The position numbers and the translations under genes are program-made. Below are positions 1-7,847 of a stretch of 64,000 nt of DNA, one piece after another. Numbering within the stretch: position 1 is the stretch's first letter; each line of letters starts with the position of its first letter. The notes beneath the pieces were generated by a model, which was not told the DNA's origin, did not search any database, and saw nothing but the letters and a program-made list of their open reading frames with translations. Origin of the DNA: Neoaquamicrobium sediminum (lineage in GTDB: Bacteria > Pseudomonadota > Alphaproteobacteria > Rhizobiales > Rhizobiaceae); assembly GCF_013240295.1 (NCBI RefSeq), contig NZ_JABETK010000004.1, positions 62,001 to 126,000 on the forward strand. The letters are read 5' to 3'.

Positions 1-264
1 CGCGCCCTTTTCGCGCAGCGCGAACATCAGCGGCCGCACGTCGACCTCCGAACGCATCGGCCAGAAACCGGAAACGACCGTGCCCGGCTCGATGTCGATG
101 ATCGACGCCGTCTCGGTCATGGCAAGCGAGGCCTCGATCCGCCATACGGCGTCGAGCGCATCACGCCGGGCCAGCGCTTCCTCGCGCAACTGCTTCTTCA
201 ACTGGGCGTGCAAGGCCACCTCCACCGGTTTGCGCCGGGCGCGCGAGTTTCTCTCTCCGGTCAT
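1..264 (-). CDS. ygfA: 5-formyltetrahydrofolate cyclo-ligase, N-terminal part
   Basis: The gene begins at the ATG at 264 and runs off the left edge of the window, so only about 88 N-terminal residues are visible. The reading frame has the family pattern: a basic N-terminus, a helix rich in R, A and L, then the strand motif VVSGFWPMRSEVDVRPL. In this family that strand lines the folate pocket. The enzyme converts 5-formyl-THF to 5,10-methenyl-THF using ATP, in the cytoplasm. In many proteobacteria the gene lies just downstream of 6S RNA, and a 6S-like sequence is found at 813-1001 on the same strand, which supports the call. An oppositely oriented acetyltransferase gene separates the two. Confidence 0.85.
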   Translation of the reverse strand, partial: MTGERNSRARRKPVEVALHAQLKKQLREEALARRDALDAVWRIEASLAMTETASIIDIEPGTVVSGFWPMRSEVDVRPLMFALREKGA

Positions 265-332
265 AGAACTTCGACGGACCCCGCTCTATCCTGAAATCGA
301 CGTCACGAAATTCGAGCGATTCTGATTAGGTC

Positions 333-812
333 ATGATCGAGGAAAATTCAGCGCGCCCTGCGCGGCCCGACGAGCAGCCGGCGCTTGAAGGCATCTTGCG
401 CCGGGCGTCACTTGCAGAATCCAGATACCGCGAACAGCTTCTGGCGCATCCGGAGGTGCTGGAGCTGCCGGTCGAGCAGATCGTGGCAGGCCGCGTGTTC
501 GTGTCAGACATGGATCGGAAGCCTGCCGGTTTCTGCGTGGTCGTGCCGGCATCGGCTGGTGAACACGAACTGGAAGGGCTTTTCGTCGATCCGCCTTTCT
601 GGGGCCGCGGGATAGGCAGGCTCTTGGTGGGCCACGCGGCGGCTATCGCCGCGGGCATGGGTGCCAAGCGGATGAGCGTCATCGCCGGTCATGAGGCCAG
701 GGGATTCTACGAGAAATGCGGATTCGCGGTGACAGGCGAAACGCACACGCAGTTCGCTCCGGCCCTTGTCATGCATCTGATGCTGGATGCCGCAGCCGGC
801 GGACAGGAATAA
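333..812 (+). CDS. GNAT family N-acetyltransferase
   Basis: This is a 159-residue acetyltransferase-fold protein. The acetyl-CoA binding loop is visible as the R/Q-x-x-G-x-G/A type segment GRGIGRLLVGHA around residues 90-101, preceded by the strand ELEGLFVDPPFW. The C-terminal half has the usual GARGFYEKCGF-like motif (here HEARGFYEKCGF), typical of GNAT proteins acting on small molecules or amines. The substrate cannot be told from sequence. The ATG at 333 starts after AGG at 328-330. The stop at 812 abuts the 3' end of the 6S-like RNA on the other strand, so the two are convergent with no spacer. Confidence 0.85.
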   Translation: MIEENSARPARPDEQPALEGILRRASLAESRYREQLLAHPEVLELPVEQIVAGRVFVSDMDRKPAGFCVVVPASAGEHELEGLFVDPPFWGRGIGRLLVGHAAAIAAGMGAKRMSVIAGHEARGFYEKCGFAVTGETHTQFAPALVMHLMLDAAAGGQE

Positions 813-1001
813 GAGACGTTCCACGACGACCGATGGAGCGGTTGATCCCGGGAGCCTACAAAGTAGGTGGGCGCCGTATGTCCAAGCCCACGGGCCTGGC
901 CAGGGACAGCTCCCTAAGGATCAATAAGGCCCCGGGGAATAGTTGCTCCTGTCGGGAAGCGCAGAACGCCAAAGCCAATATAGGGCTCACCGAACGGTCT
1001 C
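813..1001 (-). ncRNA. ssrS: Probable 6S RNA (ssrS)
   Basis: This gene-free stretch folds into one long rod of about 189 nt, the usual 6S size. The ends pair: GAGACCGTTC at 992-1001 (minus strand) with GAACGTCTC near 813-821. An inner helix pairs TTGATCC with GGATCAA (843-849 with 917-923). Smaller hairpins include CCTAC-TTTG-TAGG and a GTGGGC/GCCCAC stem. 6S RNA mimics an open promoter and sequesters the sigma-70 holoenzyme. The strand is inferred from the known linkage of ssrS upstream of ygfA and from resemblance to alphaproteobacterial 6S sequences as I remember them; the fold alone does not fix it. The remaining 136 bases up to 1137 hold a GC hairpin at about 1047-1070 and no gene. Confidence 0.6.
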
Positions 1002-1137
1002 GCCAGCGAAATGAATGACTTCTGTTTCCATGCGGCTCTTTTTCGCGGCGGCGACGATTTCGCCGCCTGCCCCTGCGTCTTCTTGCCCTGTTCCGCGCCC
1101 ACCTCTACTGTCCGCCCCGACGAACAGGAGAGCATGA

Positions 1138-1977
1138 ATGCGTTTTGAAGGAACGGCGGCCTATGTCGCCGACAAGGACCTTATGGTGGCGGTCAATGCG
1201 GCGATCGCGCTGGAGCGGCCGTTGCTGGTCAAGGGTGAGCCCGGCACTGGCAAGACCGAGCTTGCCAAGCAGATCGCAGCCGCGCTCGGCCTCGACCTCA
1301 TCGAATGGCACGTCAAGTCCACCACGCGCGCGCAGCAGGGTCTCTACGAATACGACGCCGTCTCGCGCCTGCGCGACAGCCAGCTCGGCGACGAACGCTT
1401 CAACGACATCCACAACTACATCCGCCACGGCAAGCTGTGGGAGGCCTTTGCCGCCGACCGCAAGGTGGTGCTGCTGATCGACGAGATCGACAAGGCCGAC
1501 ATCGAGTTCCCGAACGACCTGCTGCAGGAACTCGACAAGATGGAGTTCCATGTCTACGAGACCGGCGAGACCGTGCGCGCGCGGCAACGCCCGATCGTCA
1601 TCATCACGTCCAACAACGAGAAGGAACTGCCGGACGCCTTCCTGCGCCGCTGTTTCTTCCACTATATCCGCTTCCCCGACATGGACACGCTCCAGCGCAT
1701 CGTCGACGTGCACTATCCGGGCATCAAGCAGAACCTCGTGCGCGCGGCGCTTACCCAGTTCTACGAGGTGCGGGAGGTGCCAGGCCTGAAGAAGAAGCCC
1801 TCAACCTCGGAAGCGCTCGACTGGATCAGGTTGCTGGTCGCAGATGACGTCGACCCCGCCGACCTGCGCGCCGACCCGAAGAACGCCCTGCCCAAGCTGC
1901 ACGGTGCGCTTTTGAAGAACGAGCAGGACGTGCACCTCTTCGAACGGCTGGCCTTCATGGCCCGGCGGCAGGGATAG
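1138..1977 (+). CDS. MoxR family AAA+ ATPase
   Basis: This 279-residue AAA+ protein has Walker A GEPGTGKT at residues 33-40, Walker B LLIDEID at about 112-118 and the sensor/arginine-finger segment TSNNEKELPDAFLRRC at about residues 159-174. MoxR ATPases act as chaperones that insert cofactors into, or remodel, partner complexes, usually with a von Willebrand factor A protein; such a protein (CoxE-like) lies at 3095-4285 on the same strand. The pair resembles CoxD/CoxE, but no carbon monoxide dehydrogenase gene is in view, so the client is unknown. The start at 1138 follows a GGAG at 1127-1130. An overlapping four-codon reading frame begins at 1134, probably without meaning. Confidence 0.9.
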   Translation: MRFEGTAAYVADKDLMVAVNAAIALERPLLVKGEPGTGKTELAKQIAAALGLDLIEWHVKSTTRAQQGLYEYDAVSRLRDSQLGDERFNDIHNYIRHGKLWEAFAADRKVVLLIDEIDKADIEFPNDLLQELDKMEFHVYETGETVRARQRPIVIITSNNEKELPDAFLRRCFFHYIRFPDMDTLQRIVDVHYPGIKQNLVRAALTQFYEVREVPGLKKKPSTSEALDWIRLLVADDVDPADLRADPKNALPKLHGALLKNEQDVHLFERLAFMARRQG

Positions 1978-1995
1978 CGCGAGCGCTCGCCCGCT

Positions 1996-2552
1996 ATGGA
2001 AATCTTCGTCCCGATCCCACCTGAAGGCGGCGAATGGGTGGTGACCGACACCCCCGGGAACTGGAGAAGATGCTGGGCGCAGGCGCCAGCCGCATACCGT
2101 GGTGGAAACGGCCGATCAGGGCAGTCCACGTGGCACATGGCGACGAACCGCGCAGGCGGCCTTTGCGCAGCGTCGATGCACCGTGGATGGGAAGTCACGG
2201 ACTGGTGGTGAAACCCGCTGCCCGCGCCCTGCTCGAACCGCTTTTCGGTTCTGCGGCACAGTATGTGCCGGTGCGGGGAACGCCCTACCCGAAGCTCGAC
2301 TACGTCCATGTCCACAAACTCGCCGATGTGCTGGACGAGAATGCGTCGGACATTCACTATTTCACGCCGGGGCGCGATATTATGGATGTTGCCCGCTACA
2401 TGTTCAGGCGGGAAGTTGCCAACGCCGGACCCGTCTTCAAGCTTGAGCGTATGCCGCGAGGCAGCATCTTCCTGCGCGACGACGCAGTGGACGCGATACA
2501 TGCGTCCGGCCTCACCGGGTTCGCATTCGAAAAGGTCTGGAGCAGCACATGA
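1996..2552 (+). CDS. Imm11/DUF1629-like protein, frameshifted
   Basis: Two frames together read as one protein of about 185 residues. The first opens at the ATG at 1996 (MEIFVPIP), and the second carries the rest to 2552. They join if one C is restored to the C5 run at 2051-2055. The C-terminal half resembles the Imm11/DUF1629 family: GLVVKPAARALLEPLFG, a later FKLERMPRGSIF segment, and a closing SGLTGFAFEKVW. Members have been described as immunity proteins of polymorphic toxins, though many stand alone with no known toxin. No toxin gene is seen here. The gene sits between the MoxR ATPase and the VWA protein, probably in the same transcript. The family call is from remembered pattern. Confidence 0.55.
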
Positions 2553-2641
2553 CGGCAGGGTTAACCTTCGGCGGTTTCGTGGCTCTTGCCCTCGCGTGGG
2601 CCGGCGGCAAATCTGGACCGATACTGAAACAGGGAGTGTAG
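2549..2641 (+). CDS. Possible 30-residue hydrophobic peptide
   Basis: A short frame starts at an ATG overlapping the stop of the preceding gene (ATGA) and ends two bases before the GTG start of the next gene. It encodes about 30 residues with a hydrophobic stretch, FGGFVALALAW. The tight coupling on both sides is typical of translated genes. However, the frame is short, has no recognisable family and could simply be chance. No Shine-Dalgarno sequence is needed if translation is coupled. I do not know a function. Confidence 0.2.
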   Translation: MTAGLTFGGFVALALAWAGGKSGPILKQGV

Positions 2642-2642
2642 C

Positions 2643-3089
2643 GTGTCCGACGTCACCATCCGCCCGCTGACCGAGGCCGATCACGCCGACTGGCGCAGGC
2701 TCTGGACCGAATATCTGAAATTCTACGAGGCGACGGTGCCCGAGGAGGTCTACGCCTCGACATGGGCGCGCCTCTTCGACGACGGCGAATACGAGCCGCG
2801 CGGCTTCATCGCCACCGTCGACGGCAAGGCGGTCGGCCTCGTCCACTATATCCTCCACCGCACCTGCTGGTCGGTGAAGAACAATTGCTACCTGCAGGAC
2901 CTCTATGCCGACCCCGAAGTGCGCGGAAGTGGCATCGGGCGCGCGCTGATTGAGGCCGTCTATACCGAGGGCGAGCGGCTCGACACCAACGGCGTCTACT
3001 GGATGACCCAGCATTTCAACGAGACGGCGCGCAAGCTCTACGACCGCATCGGCACGCTGACGCCGTTCATCAAGTACCAGGGAGGCTGA
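2643..3089 (+). CDS. GNAT family N-acetyltransferase
   Basis: This 148-residue protein begins VTIRPLTEAD after its first few residues, the common opening of GNAT acetyltransferases. The acetyl-CoA binding motif is VRGSGIGRALIE at about residues 94-105, preceded by NNCYLQDLYADPE; near the C-terminus WMTQHFNETARKLYDRIG matches the family's last helix. Close relatives act on amino acids or polyamines, but the substrate is not determinable here. The start is a GTG at 2643, preceded by GGGAG at 2633-2637. It lies six bases before the VWA gene and probably shares its transcript. Confidence 0.85.
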   Translation: MSDVTIRPLTEADHADWRRLWTEYLKFYEATVPEEVYASTWARLFDDGEYEPRGFIATVDGKAVGLVHYILHRTCWSVKNNCYLQDLYADPEVRGSGIGRALIEAVYTEGERLDTNGVYWMTQHFNETARKLYDRIGTLTPFIKYQGG

Positions 3090-3094
3090 GCCGG

Positions 3095-4285
3095 GTGTTC
3101 CTGCCATTTTTCCTCGAGCTGAAAGCGGCAAAAGTTCCCGTGTCGCTGCGGGAATATCTGACCCTGCTCGAAGGCATGGAGGCCGATCTCGTCACCTACG
3201 ACGTGGAGGGGTTCTACTATCTCTCCCGCGCCGCGCTGGTGAAGGACGAGCGGCATATCGACCGCTTCGACCAGGTTTTCGGCCATGTCTTCAAGGGTGT
3301 CGAGGCGGTGTCGGGCGAAGGGGCGGTCGACGTTGCCAACCTGCCCGAGGAATGGCTGCGCCGGCTCGCTGAAAAGCACCTGAGCGAAGAGGAAAAGAAG
3401 CTGGTCGAGGCGCTTGGCGGCTTCGAGAAGCTGATGGAAACGCTGAAGCAGCGGCTGGAGGAACAGAAGGGCCGTCATCAGGGCGGCTCGAAATGGATCG
3501 GGACAGCCGGCACCTCGCCCTTCGGCGCCTATGGCTACAATCCCGAAGGCGTGCGCATCGGCCAGCACGAAAGCCGTCATCGCCGCGCGGTGAAGGTGTG
3601 GGACAAGCGCGAATTCAAGAATTTCGACGATTCCGTCGAGCTCGGCACGCGTAACATCAAGGTCGCACTCAAGCGCCTGCGCCGCTGGGTGCGCGAGGGT
3701 GCCGAAGAGGAGCTCGACCTGCCGGGCACCATCCACGCCACGGCAGAGCACGGCTATCTCGACGTGCAGACGCGGCCCGAGCGGCGCAACGCGGTGAAGC
3801 TGCTGATGTTCTTCGATGTCGGCGGGTCGATGGACGACCACATCCGCGTCGTCGAGGAGCTGTTTTCGGCTGCCCGCGTCGAGTTCAAGCACATGGAGTA
3901 TTTCTACTTCCACAACTGCCTTTACGAAGGCGTGTGGAAGGACAATCGCCGCCGCCACGCCGAGGTCATCCCGACCATGGACGTGCTGCACAAATACGGC
4001 AGCGACTACAAGGTCATCTTTGTCGGCGACGCCTCGATGAGCCCGTACGAGATCGCCTATACCGGCGGTTCGGTCGAGCACTGGAACGAGGAACCGGGCC
4101 ACGCCTGGCTGTCGCGCGTCACCGCGCAATGGCCCAACGCCGTCTGGCTCAACCCCGTCCGCGAGAAGCACTGGGGATACACCCATTCGATCGGCATGAT
4201 CTCCGAACTCTTCTCGCAGCGCATGTACCCGTTGACGCTGACTGGGCTGGAGCAGGCGACGCGCGAGCTGTCGCGCAGGCATTGA
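3095..4285 (+). CDS. VWA domain protein, CoxE-like
   Basis: This 396-residue protein opens with a family-typical N-terminal region ([20 protein letters not shown]) and carries a von Willebrand factor A domain in its second half. The metal-ion site begins at about residue 242 with [10 protein letters not shown]. The canonical D-x-S-x-S is therefore D-V-G-G-S, with the first serine replaced by glycine. Downstream, the [12 protein letters not shown] segment supplies a later acidic loop. VWA partners of MoxR ATPases recruit client complexes for ATP-driven maturation, and the MoxR gene is upstream on the same strand. The start is a GTG at 3095 after GGGAGG at 3080-3085. The client remains unknown. 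Confidence 0.88.
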   Translation: MFLPFFLELKAAKVPVSLREYLTLLEGMEADLVTYDVEGFYYLSRAALVKDERHIDRFDQVFGHVFKGVEAVSGEGAVDVANLPEEWLRRLAEKHLSEEEKKLVEALGGFEKLMETLKQRLEEQKGRHQGGSKWIGTAGTSPFGAYGYNPEGVRIGQHESRHRRAVKVWDKREFKNFDDSVELGTRNIKVALKRLRRWVREGAEEELDLPGTIHATAEHGYLDVQTRPERRNAVKLLMFFDVGGSMDDHIRVVEELFSAARVEFKHMEYFYFHNCLYEGVWKDNRRRHAEVIPTMDVLHKYGSDYKVIFVGDASMSPYEIAYTGGSVEHWNEEPGHAWLSRVTAQWPNAVWLNPVREKHWGYTHSIGMISELFSQRMYPLTLTGLEQATRELSRRH

Positions 4286-4341
4286 GGCCGGGACGCGGCC
4301 GCATTACATATCTGGCGATCCACCTTTCAGGAGCCACCGCC

Positions 4342-4743
4342 ATGGACGCCAAGACCTATCCCGTCACCCGCACCGACGCCGAGTGGCGCGCGCTGCTGAC
4401 GCCCGAGCAGTATCAGGTCATGCGCCAGCACGGTACCGAAAGGCCGGGAAGCTGCGCCCTGCTGCACGAAAAGCGCGCCGGCACCTTCACATGCGCCGGC
4501 TGCGACCAGCCGCTGTTCGAATCGACGCTGAAGTTCGAGAGCGGCACCGGCTGGCCGAGTTTCAACGACCCCGTGCCCGGTTCAGTCGAGGTGACCGAGG
4601 ACCGCAGCTACGGCATGGTGCGCACCGAGGTGCATTGCGCCAATTGCGGCAGCCATCTCGGCCATGTATTCCCTGACGGCCCGCCGCCAACCGGCCTGCG
4701 CTACTGCATCAACGGTGTGGCGCTGGAGTTCGAGCCGGCGTAA
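4342..4743 (+). CDS. msrB: Peptide-methionine (R)-S-oxide reductase
   Basis: This 133-residue MsrB repairs oxidised methionine, reducing the R-sulfoxide with thioredoxin. Two CxxC pairs that bind zinc are present: CAGC near residue 52 and CANC near residue 98. The substrate loop GTGWPSF lies between them, and the catalytic cysteine is in RYCIN near residue 118. The ATG at 4342 follows CAGGAG at 4329-4334. The gene is 56 bases after the VWA gene and may be read from the same transcript or on its own. It is complete and of usual length. Confidence 0.95.
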   Translation: MDAKTYPVTRTDAEWRALLTPEQYQVMRQHGTERPGSCALLHEKRAGTFTCAGCDQPLFESTLKFESGTGWPSFNDPVPGSVEVTEDRSYGMVRTEVHCANCGSHLGHVFPDGPPPTGLRYCINGVALEFEPA

Positions 4744-4753
4744 GGCCTGTTCG

Positions 4754-4795
4754 TGCGTCCTTCGAGGCTCGCTCCGCTCGCACCTCAGGATGAGG
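4754..4795 (+). repeat. Dispersed palindromic repeat, copy 1 of an inverted pair
   Basis: This 42-base element reads TGCGTCCTTCGAGGCTCGCT at its start and ends CTCAGGATGAGG. The same sequence recurs in inverse orientation at 4891-4932, with about 95 bases between. Repeats with this CCTTCGAGGCTCGC core are widespread between genes in Rhizobiales genomes. The pair could form a long hairpin between msrB and the convergent amidohydrolase gene. Confidence 0.8.
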
Positions 4796-4890
4796 GAGGT
4801 GGGCGACTGGTCTCGCGAGATAGCAAGCTTGATGCATGTGCAACGATAGGACTTTCGAGCCCCGAGCCCGCGGGAGCGATGCACAACCGT

Positions 4891-4932
4891 CCTCATCCTG
4901 AGGTGAGAGCGGAGCGAGCCTCGAAGGACGCA
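4891..4932 (-). repeat. Dispersed palindromic repeat, copy 2 of the inverted pair
   Basis: This is the inverse partner of the 42-base element at 4754-4795, reading CCTCATCCTGAGGTGAGAGC on the plus strand. Copy 1 has CTCGCTCCGCTCGCACCTC where this copy gives CTCGCTCCGCTCTCACCTC after inversion, so they differ by one base. It ends eight bases before the stop of the amidohydrolase gene. Confidence 0.8.
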
Positions 4933-4940
4933 CCCAAACG

Positions 4941-6101
4941 CTATCGCGAAGCCAGCGCCGTTTCCACAAGTCTTACCCAATAGCTGACGCCGGCGGGGAT
5001 CGCCTCGTCGTCGAAATCGTATGCAGGGTGGTGCAAACCGGCGGAATCGCCGTTGCCGATGAAGATGAACGCGCCCGGACGCACCGTCAGCATGTGCGAG
5101 AAATCCTCGCCGGCCATCACCGGCCGCACGGCGCGGTCGACCGTTCCGGCCACCTCTTGCGCGACCTGCGCCACGAAGTCCGCCTCCTCCGGGCGGTTGA
5201 ACGTCACCGGATGCGCCTGGCTGTAGTCGATCTCGATCTCGGCCCCCGTCGCCTTGGCGATACCGGCGCAGACCTCCCCGATCCGGCGCTCGGCCATGGC
5301 GGCGTTGTCCATGTCGAGTGCGCGCGTGGTGCCCCAGATCTCGATCGTTTCGGGAATGATGTTGTAGGCCGTGCCCGCGATCACCCGCGTAATGGTGACC
5401 ACCAGGGAAGCGACCGGATCGGCGTTGCGCGCCACGATCGACTGTAACGCATCGATGAGCTGCGTCCCGGTGACGATCGGATCGATCGTCGTGTGCGGTC
5501 GGGCCGCGTGCCCGCCCCGCCCCTTGATGCGGATGGTGAACTTGGCGACGGCGCCCATGATCGGCCCGGCGCAGACCGCGAACTGCCCGGTCGGGATTCC
5601 CGGCATGTTGTGCATGCCGTAGACGCGCTCGATGCCGAAACGCTCCATCAGCCCATCGTCGAGCATGGCCCTGGCGCCGCTGCCGATCTCCTCGGCCGGC
5701 TGGAAGATCAGCGCGACGGAACCCGCGAAATTGCGGGTCTCGGCCAGATATTGCGCCGCGCCGAGCAGCATCGTGGTGTGCCCGTCATGGCCGCAGGCAT
5801 GCATATGGGCCGGCGACTTCGACGCATGAGGCTTGCCGGTCTCCTCGGCGATGGGCAGCGCGTCCATGTCGGCGCGCAACCCGATGACCGGTCCCTCGCC
5901 CAGCCTGCCGCGGATGACCGCGACAATACCCGTGCGGCCGACGCCGGTCACGACATCGTCGCAACCGAATGCGCGCAGCTTTTCGGCAACGAAAGCGGTG
6001 GTGTGGGGAAGGTCGAAGCCGATCTCGGGCTGCTCGTGCAGCAGCCGGCGCCAGCCGGCGGCATCCTGCTGCATCTCGCTCGCGCGGTTGAGGATCGGCA
6101 T
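4941..6101 (-). CDS. M20 family amidohydrolase, hippurate hydrolase type
   Basis: This 386-residue metallopeptidase-fold enzyme is likely to hydrolyse N-acyl amino acids. Metal-binding motifs of the M20D group are visible: HACGHDGH near residue 100, the catalytic PAEE near residue 135, GRGGHAARPH in the lid domain, and a final LHHP ligand near the C-terminus. Length is normal for the hippurate hydrolase/aminoacylase group. The natural substrate (hippurate, acetyl amino acid, or an auxin conjugate) cannot be told. It stands alone: the flanking msrB gene is convergent, and gapR downstream of its promoter is on the same strand but separately spaced. Confidence 0.9.
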   Translation of the reverse strand: MPILNRASEMQQDAAGWRRLLHEQPEIGFDLPHTTAFVAEKLRAFGCDDVVTGVGRTGIVAVIRGRLGEGPVIGLRADMDALPIAEETGKPHASKSPAHMHACGHDGHTTMLLGAAQYLAETRNFAGSVALIFQPAEEIGSGARAMLDDGLMERFGIERVYGMHNMPGIPTGQFAVCAGPIMGAVAKFTIRIKGRGGHAARPHTTIDPIVTGTQLIDALQSIVARNADPVASLVVTITRVIAGTAYNIIPETIEIWGTTRALDMDNAAMAERRIGEVCAGIAKATGAEIEIDYSQAHPVTFNRPEEADFVAQVAQEVAGTVDRAVRPVMAGEDFSHMLTVRPGAFIFIGNGDSAGLHHPAYDFDDEAIPAGVSYWVRLVETALASR

Positions 6102-6176
6102 GTCGGCTCCTTCGGCGATTGTGCGTTGCCCAACCTTAGGAGCGGATTGCCGGAACCGCCAGAGCCAGCCTGCGAA

Positions 6177-6440
6177 CTATTCCATGCCGAGCGCGGCCTT
6201 GTAGAGGTCGAGGATCGCCTCTTCCTCCTGGCGCTCGTTCGCGTCCTTCTTGCGAAGCCGAATGATAACGCGCATCGCCTTGGTGTCGAAGCCGGTACCC
6301 TTGGCCTCGGCGAAGACTTCCTTGATGTCGTCCGCGATGGTCTGCTTTTCCTCCTCGAGCCGCTCGACGCGCTCGATGAAGGCGCGGAGCTGGCCCGCGG
6401 CTACGGTCTGGGCGGATTCGGCTGTGATGTCATCGGCCAT
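6177..6440 (-). CDS. gapR: GapR-type nucleoid-associated protein (DUF2312)
   Basis: This 87-residue protein matches the alphaproteobacterial DUF2312 family, whose Caulobacter member GapR binds overtwisted DNA ahead of replication forks and assists topoisomerases. Diagnostic segments are [19 protein letters not shown], an [14 protein letters not shown] turn and the ending [12 protein letters not shown]. It is mostly helical and forms coiled-coil multimers in the studied relative. I chose the ATG at 6440 because homology begins at MADDI; the frame continues upstream without family likeness. Its neighbours on this strand, DUF1244 and N-formylglutamate amidohydrolase, are common companions in rhizobia. 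Confidence 0.9.
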   Translation of the reverse strand: MADDITAESAQTVAAGQLRAFIERVERLEEEKQTIADDIKEVFAEAKGTGFDTKAMRVIIRLRKKDANERQEEEAILDLYKAALGME

Positions 6441-6519
6441 GCTTGGATCTCCGGATTGGTCGGGCCGCGACTCGGGCGGCAAAAGGTCGGCGTTTGGTTG
6501 CCCGACACGGAGCCAAGAA

Positions 6520-6834
6520 TCAATGGTCTTTCGGCCTGTTTTCCTCGAATGCCGTCTGCTTTTCGGCCGGGGCCTCGGTCTGGTATTTCGTGCGCCACTC
6601 GGCATAGGGCATGCCGTAGACGATCTCCCGCGCCTCTTCCTTGTCGAGCGCGACGCCAGCCTCTCCGGCCGCGTCGCGATACCAGTTGGACAGGCAGTTG
6701 CGGCAGAATCCAGCGAGATTCATCAGGTCGATATTCTGCACATCGGTGCGCGTGCGCAAATGCTCCACGAGGGTGCGGAAGGCAGCCGCCTCGAAATCGC
6801 GCTTCTGGTCCTCGGTCAGGTCGGGCATGGTCAT
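6520..6834 (-). CDS. DUF1244 protein
   Basis: This 104-residue protein belongs to the small DUF1244 family of alpha- and gammaproteobacteria. The hallmark segment is [14 protein letters not shown] near residues 40-53 with two cysteines three apart, followed by a G-x-P-Y-x-E-W motif ([13 protein letters not shown]). The function is unknown. The paired cysteines suggest metal or redox chemistry, but this is only inference. It is 15 bases downstream of the amidohydrolase start-side operon partner at 6850 and is probably co-transcribed with it. Confidence 0.88.
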   Translation of the reverse strand: MTMPDLTEDQKRDFEAAAFRTLVEHLRTRTDVQNIDLMNLAGFCRNCLSNWYRDAAGEAGVALDKEEAREIVYGMPYAEWRTKYQTEAPAEKQTAFEENRPKDH

Positions 6835-6849
6835 TGCTCCTTCGCCAGC

Positions 6850-7647
6850 TCAGATCGGCCCGGTCCGCGAGCCATGCTGCTGTACCTCGTGAATATCGGG
6901 CAGCGCGTTGATCGCTTCAAGGATGGGCACCAGCCGATCTGCCCATTCCTCCGCGTCTCGCGCCTCTGCGATCAGGTCCTGCCGCAACTCGATCAGCGCA
7001 TGGGCGTAGCCATTGACGATGGCGTGGCGGAACATGGTGTCGCCGCGCAGCGCGCCGTCATAGGGCTCGTTGTCGCCCACCGTCAGTGCGGGATCGGCGG
7101 AAAGCATGTCGAGCAGCGGCCGCACCGCGCGAGCGTCGGAATCCCACAGCACCCCGACATGCCACGGCCGGGCGCGGCCCTGCATGGAAGGCGTGAACGA
7201 ATGGATCGAGAAGATGAAGGGTGCAGCGCCGGTTGCCGACGCAACCGAGGCAACCATCGAACCGACGGCGTCGTGGTAGGGGCGATAATAGCGTTCCAGC
7301 CGCCGCTCCCGCTCCTCGTCGCTCATCGGATAATTCGCGGGCACGATCGTGCCGTCATAGAGCTGGCGGATCAGAGTCGGATCGTCCTCGCCGCGGTTGG
7401 GGTCGATCAGCAGGCGCGAAAAGCGCGCCATGACCGCCGGCACGCCGAGCCGCGCGGCCAGCCGGCGCGTCACGGTCTCGACGCCGATGTCGTAGGCTAT
7501 GTGCCGGTCGAATTCCGCGGCAGGCAGGCCGAGATCGCCATACTCCTCGGGAAGCGCGCGCCCGGCATGGTCGGCGAGCAGGACCAGGCCCCGGGTCCGG
7601 TCGCCTTCGATGGCTTCGAAAGGAGCGAAAAGGGCGTCACGCGTCAT
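6850..7647 (-). CDS. N-formylglutamate amidohydrolase family protein
   Basis: This 265-residue enzyme is of the N-formylglutamate amidohydrolase fold. Its early motif is LLADHAGRALPEEYG, followed by DRHIAYDIG, RFSRLLIDPNR and IFSIHSFTP; these aspartate, histidine and arginine residues form the metal and substrate site in the family. Members release glutamate from formylglutamate in histidine degradation, but many rhizobial copies sit outside hut operons, as here, so the substrate is not certain. I chose the ATG at 7647 because homology begins at MTRDALF; the longer frame upstream covers the promoter region between this gene and DUF1036. Confidence 0.85.
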   Translation of the reverse strand: MTRDALFAPFEAIEGDRTRGLVLLADHAGRALPEEYGDLGLPAAEFDRHIAYDIGVETVTRRLAARLGVPAVMARFSRLLIDPNRGEDDPTLIRQLYDGTIVPANYPMSDEERERRLERYYRPYHDAVGSMVASVASATGAAPFIFSIHSFTPSMQGRARPWHVGVLWDSDARAVRPLLDMLSADPALTVGDNEPYDGALRGDTMFRHAIVNGYAHALIELRQDLIAEARDAEEWADRLVPILEAINALPDIHEVQQHGSRTGPI

Positions 7648-7847
7648 CAAACGATCCGAAAGTTGAAAAGATGCAGCGGCCTGTGTTTCATGAACCGCCG
7701 AACCATGCAATGCCGCTGTTTCGACACGCTTTCGGGCAGGATCGGCGAGGATGCTCGTCGGCTGTCGAATCCGCAATCTAAATCGGTTCACCTGCCCGTC
7801 GGCATGCGTTGACACAGGCTTGCACTTCCCCGAAAAGGACTTGAGAG

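Noticed and set aside
1047-1070. GC-rich hairpin (GCGGCGA/TCGCCGC) upstream of the MoxR gene
   Set aside because: There is no T-run on either strand in the right place, and the sequence is a simple GC palindrome likely by chance in a GC-rich genome.
1134-1148. Four-codon frame (M-N-A-F) overlapping the MoxR start as a leader peptide
   Set aside because: It is too short to support and is a chance result of two close ATG codons.
5493-6911. Long plus-strand open frame opposite the amidohydrolase, gapR and DUF1244 genes
   Set aside because: It is a shadow of high-GC coding sequence on the other strand and matches no family. The minus-strand genes have clear family motifs.
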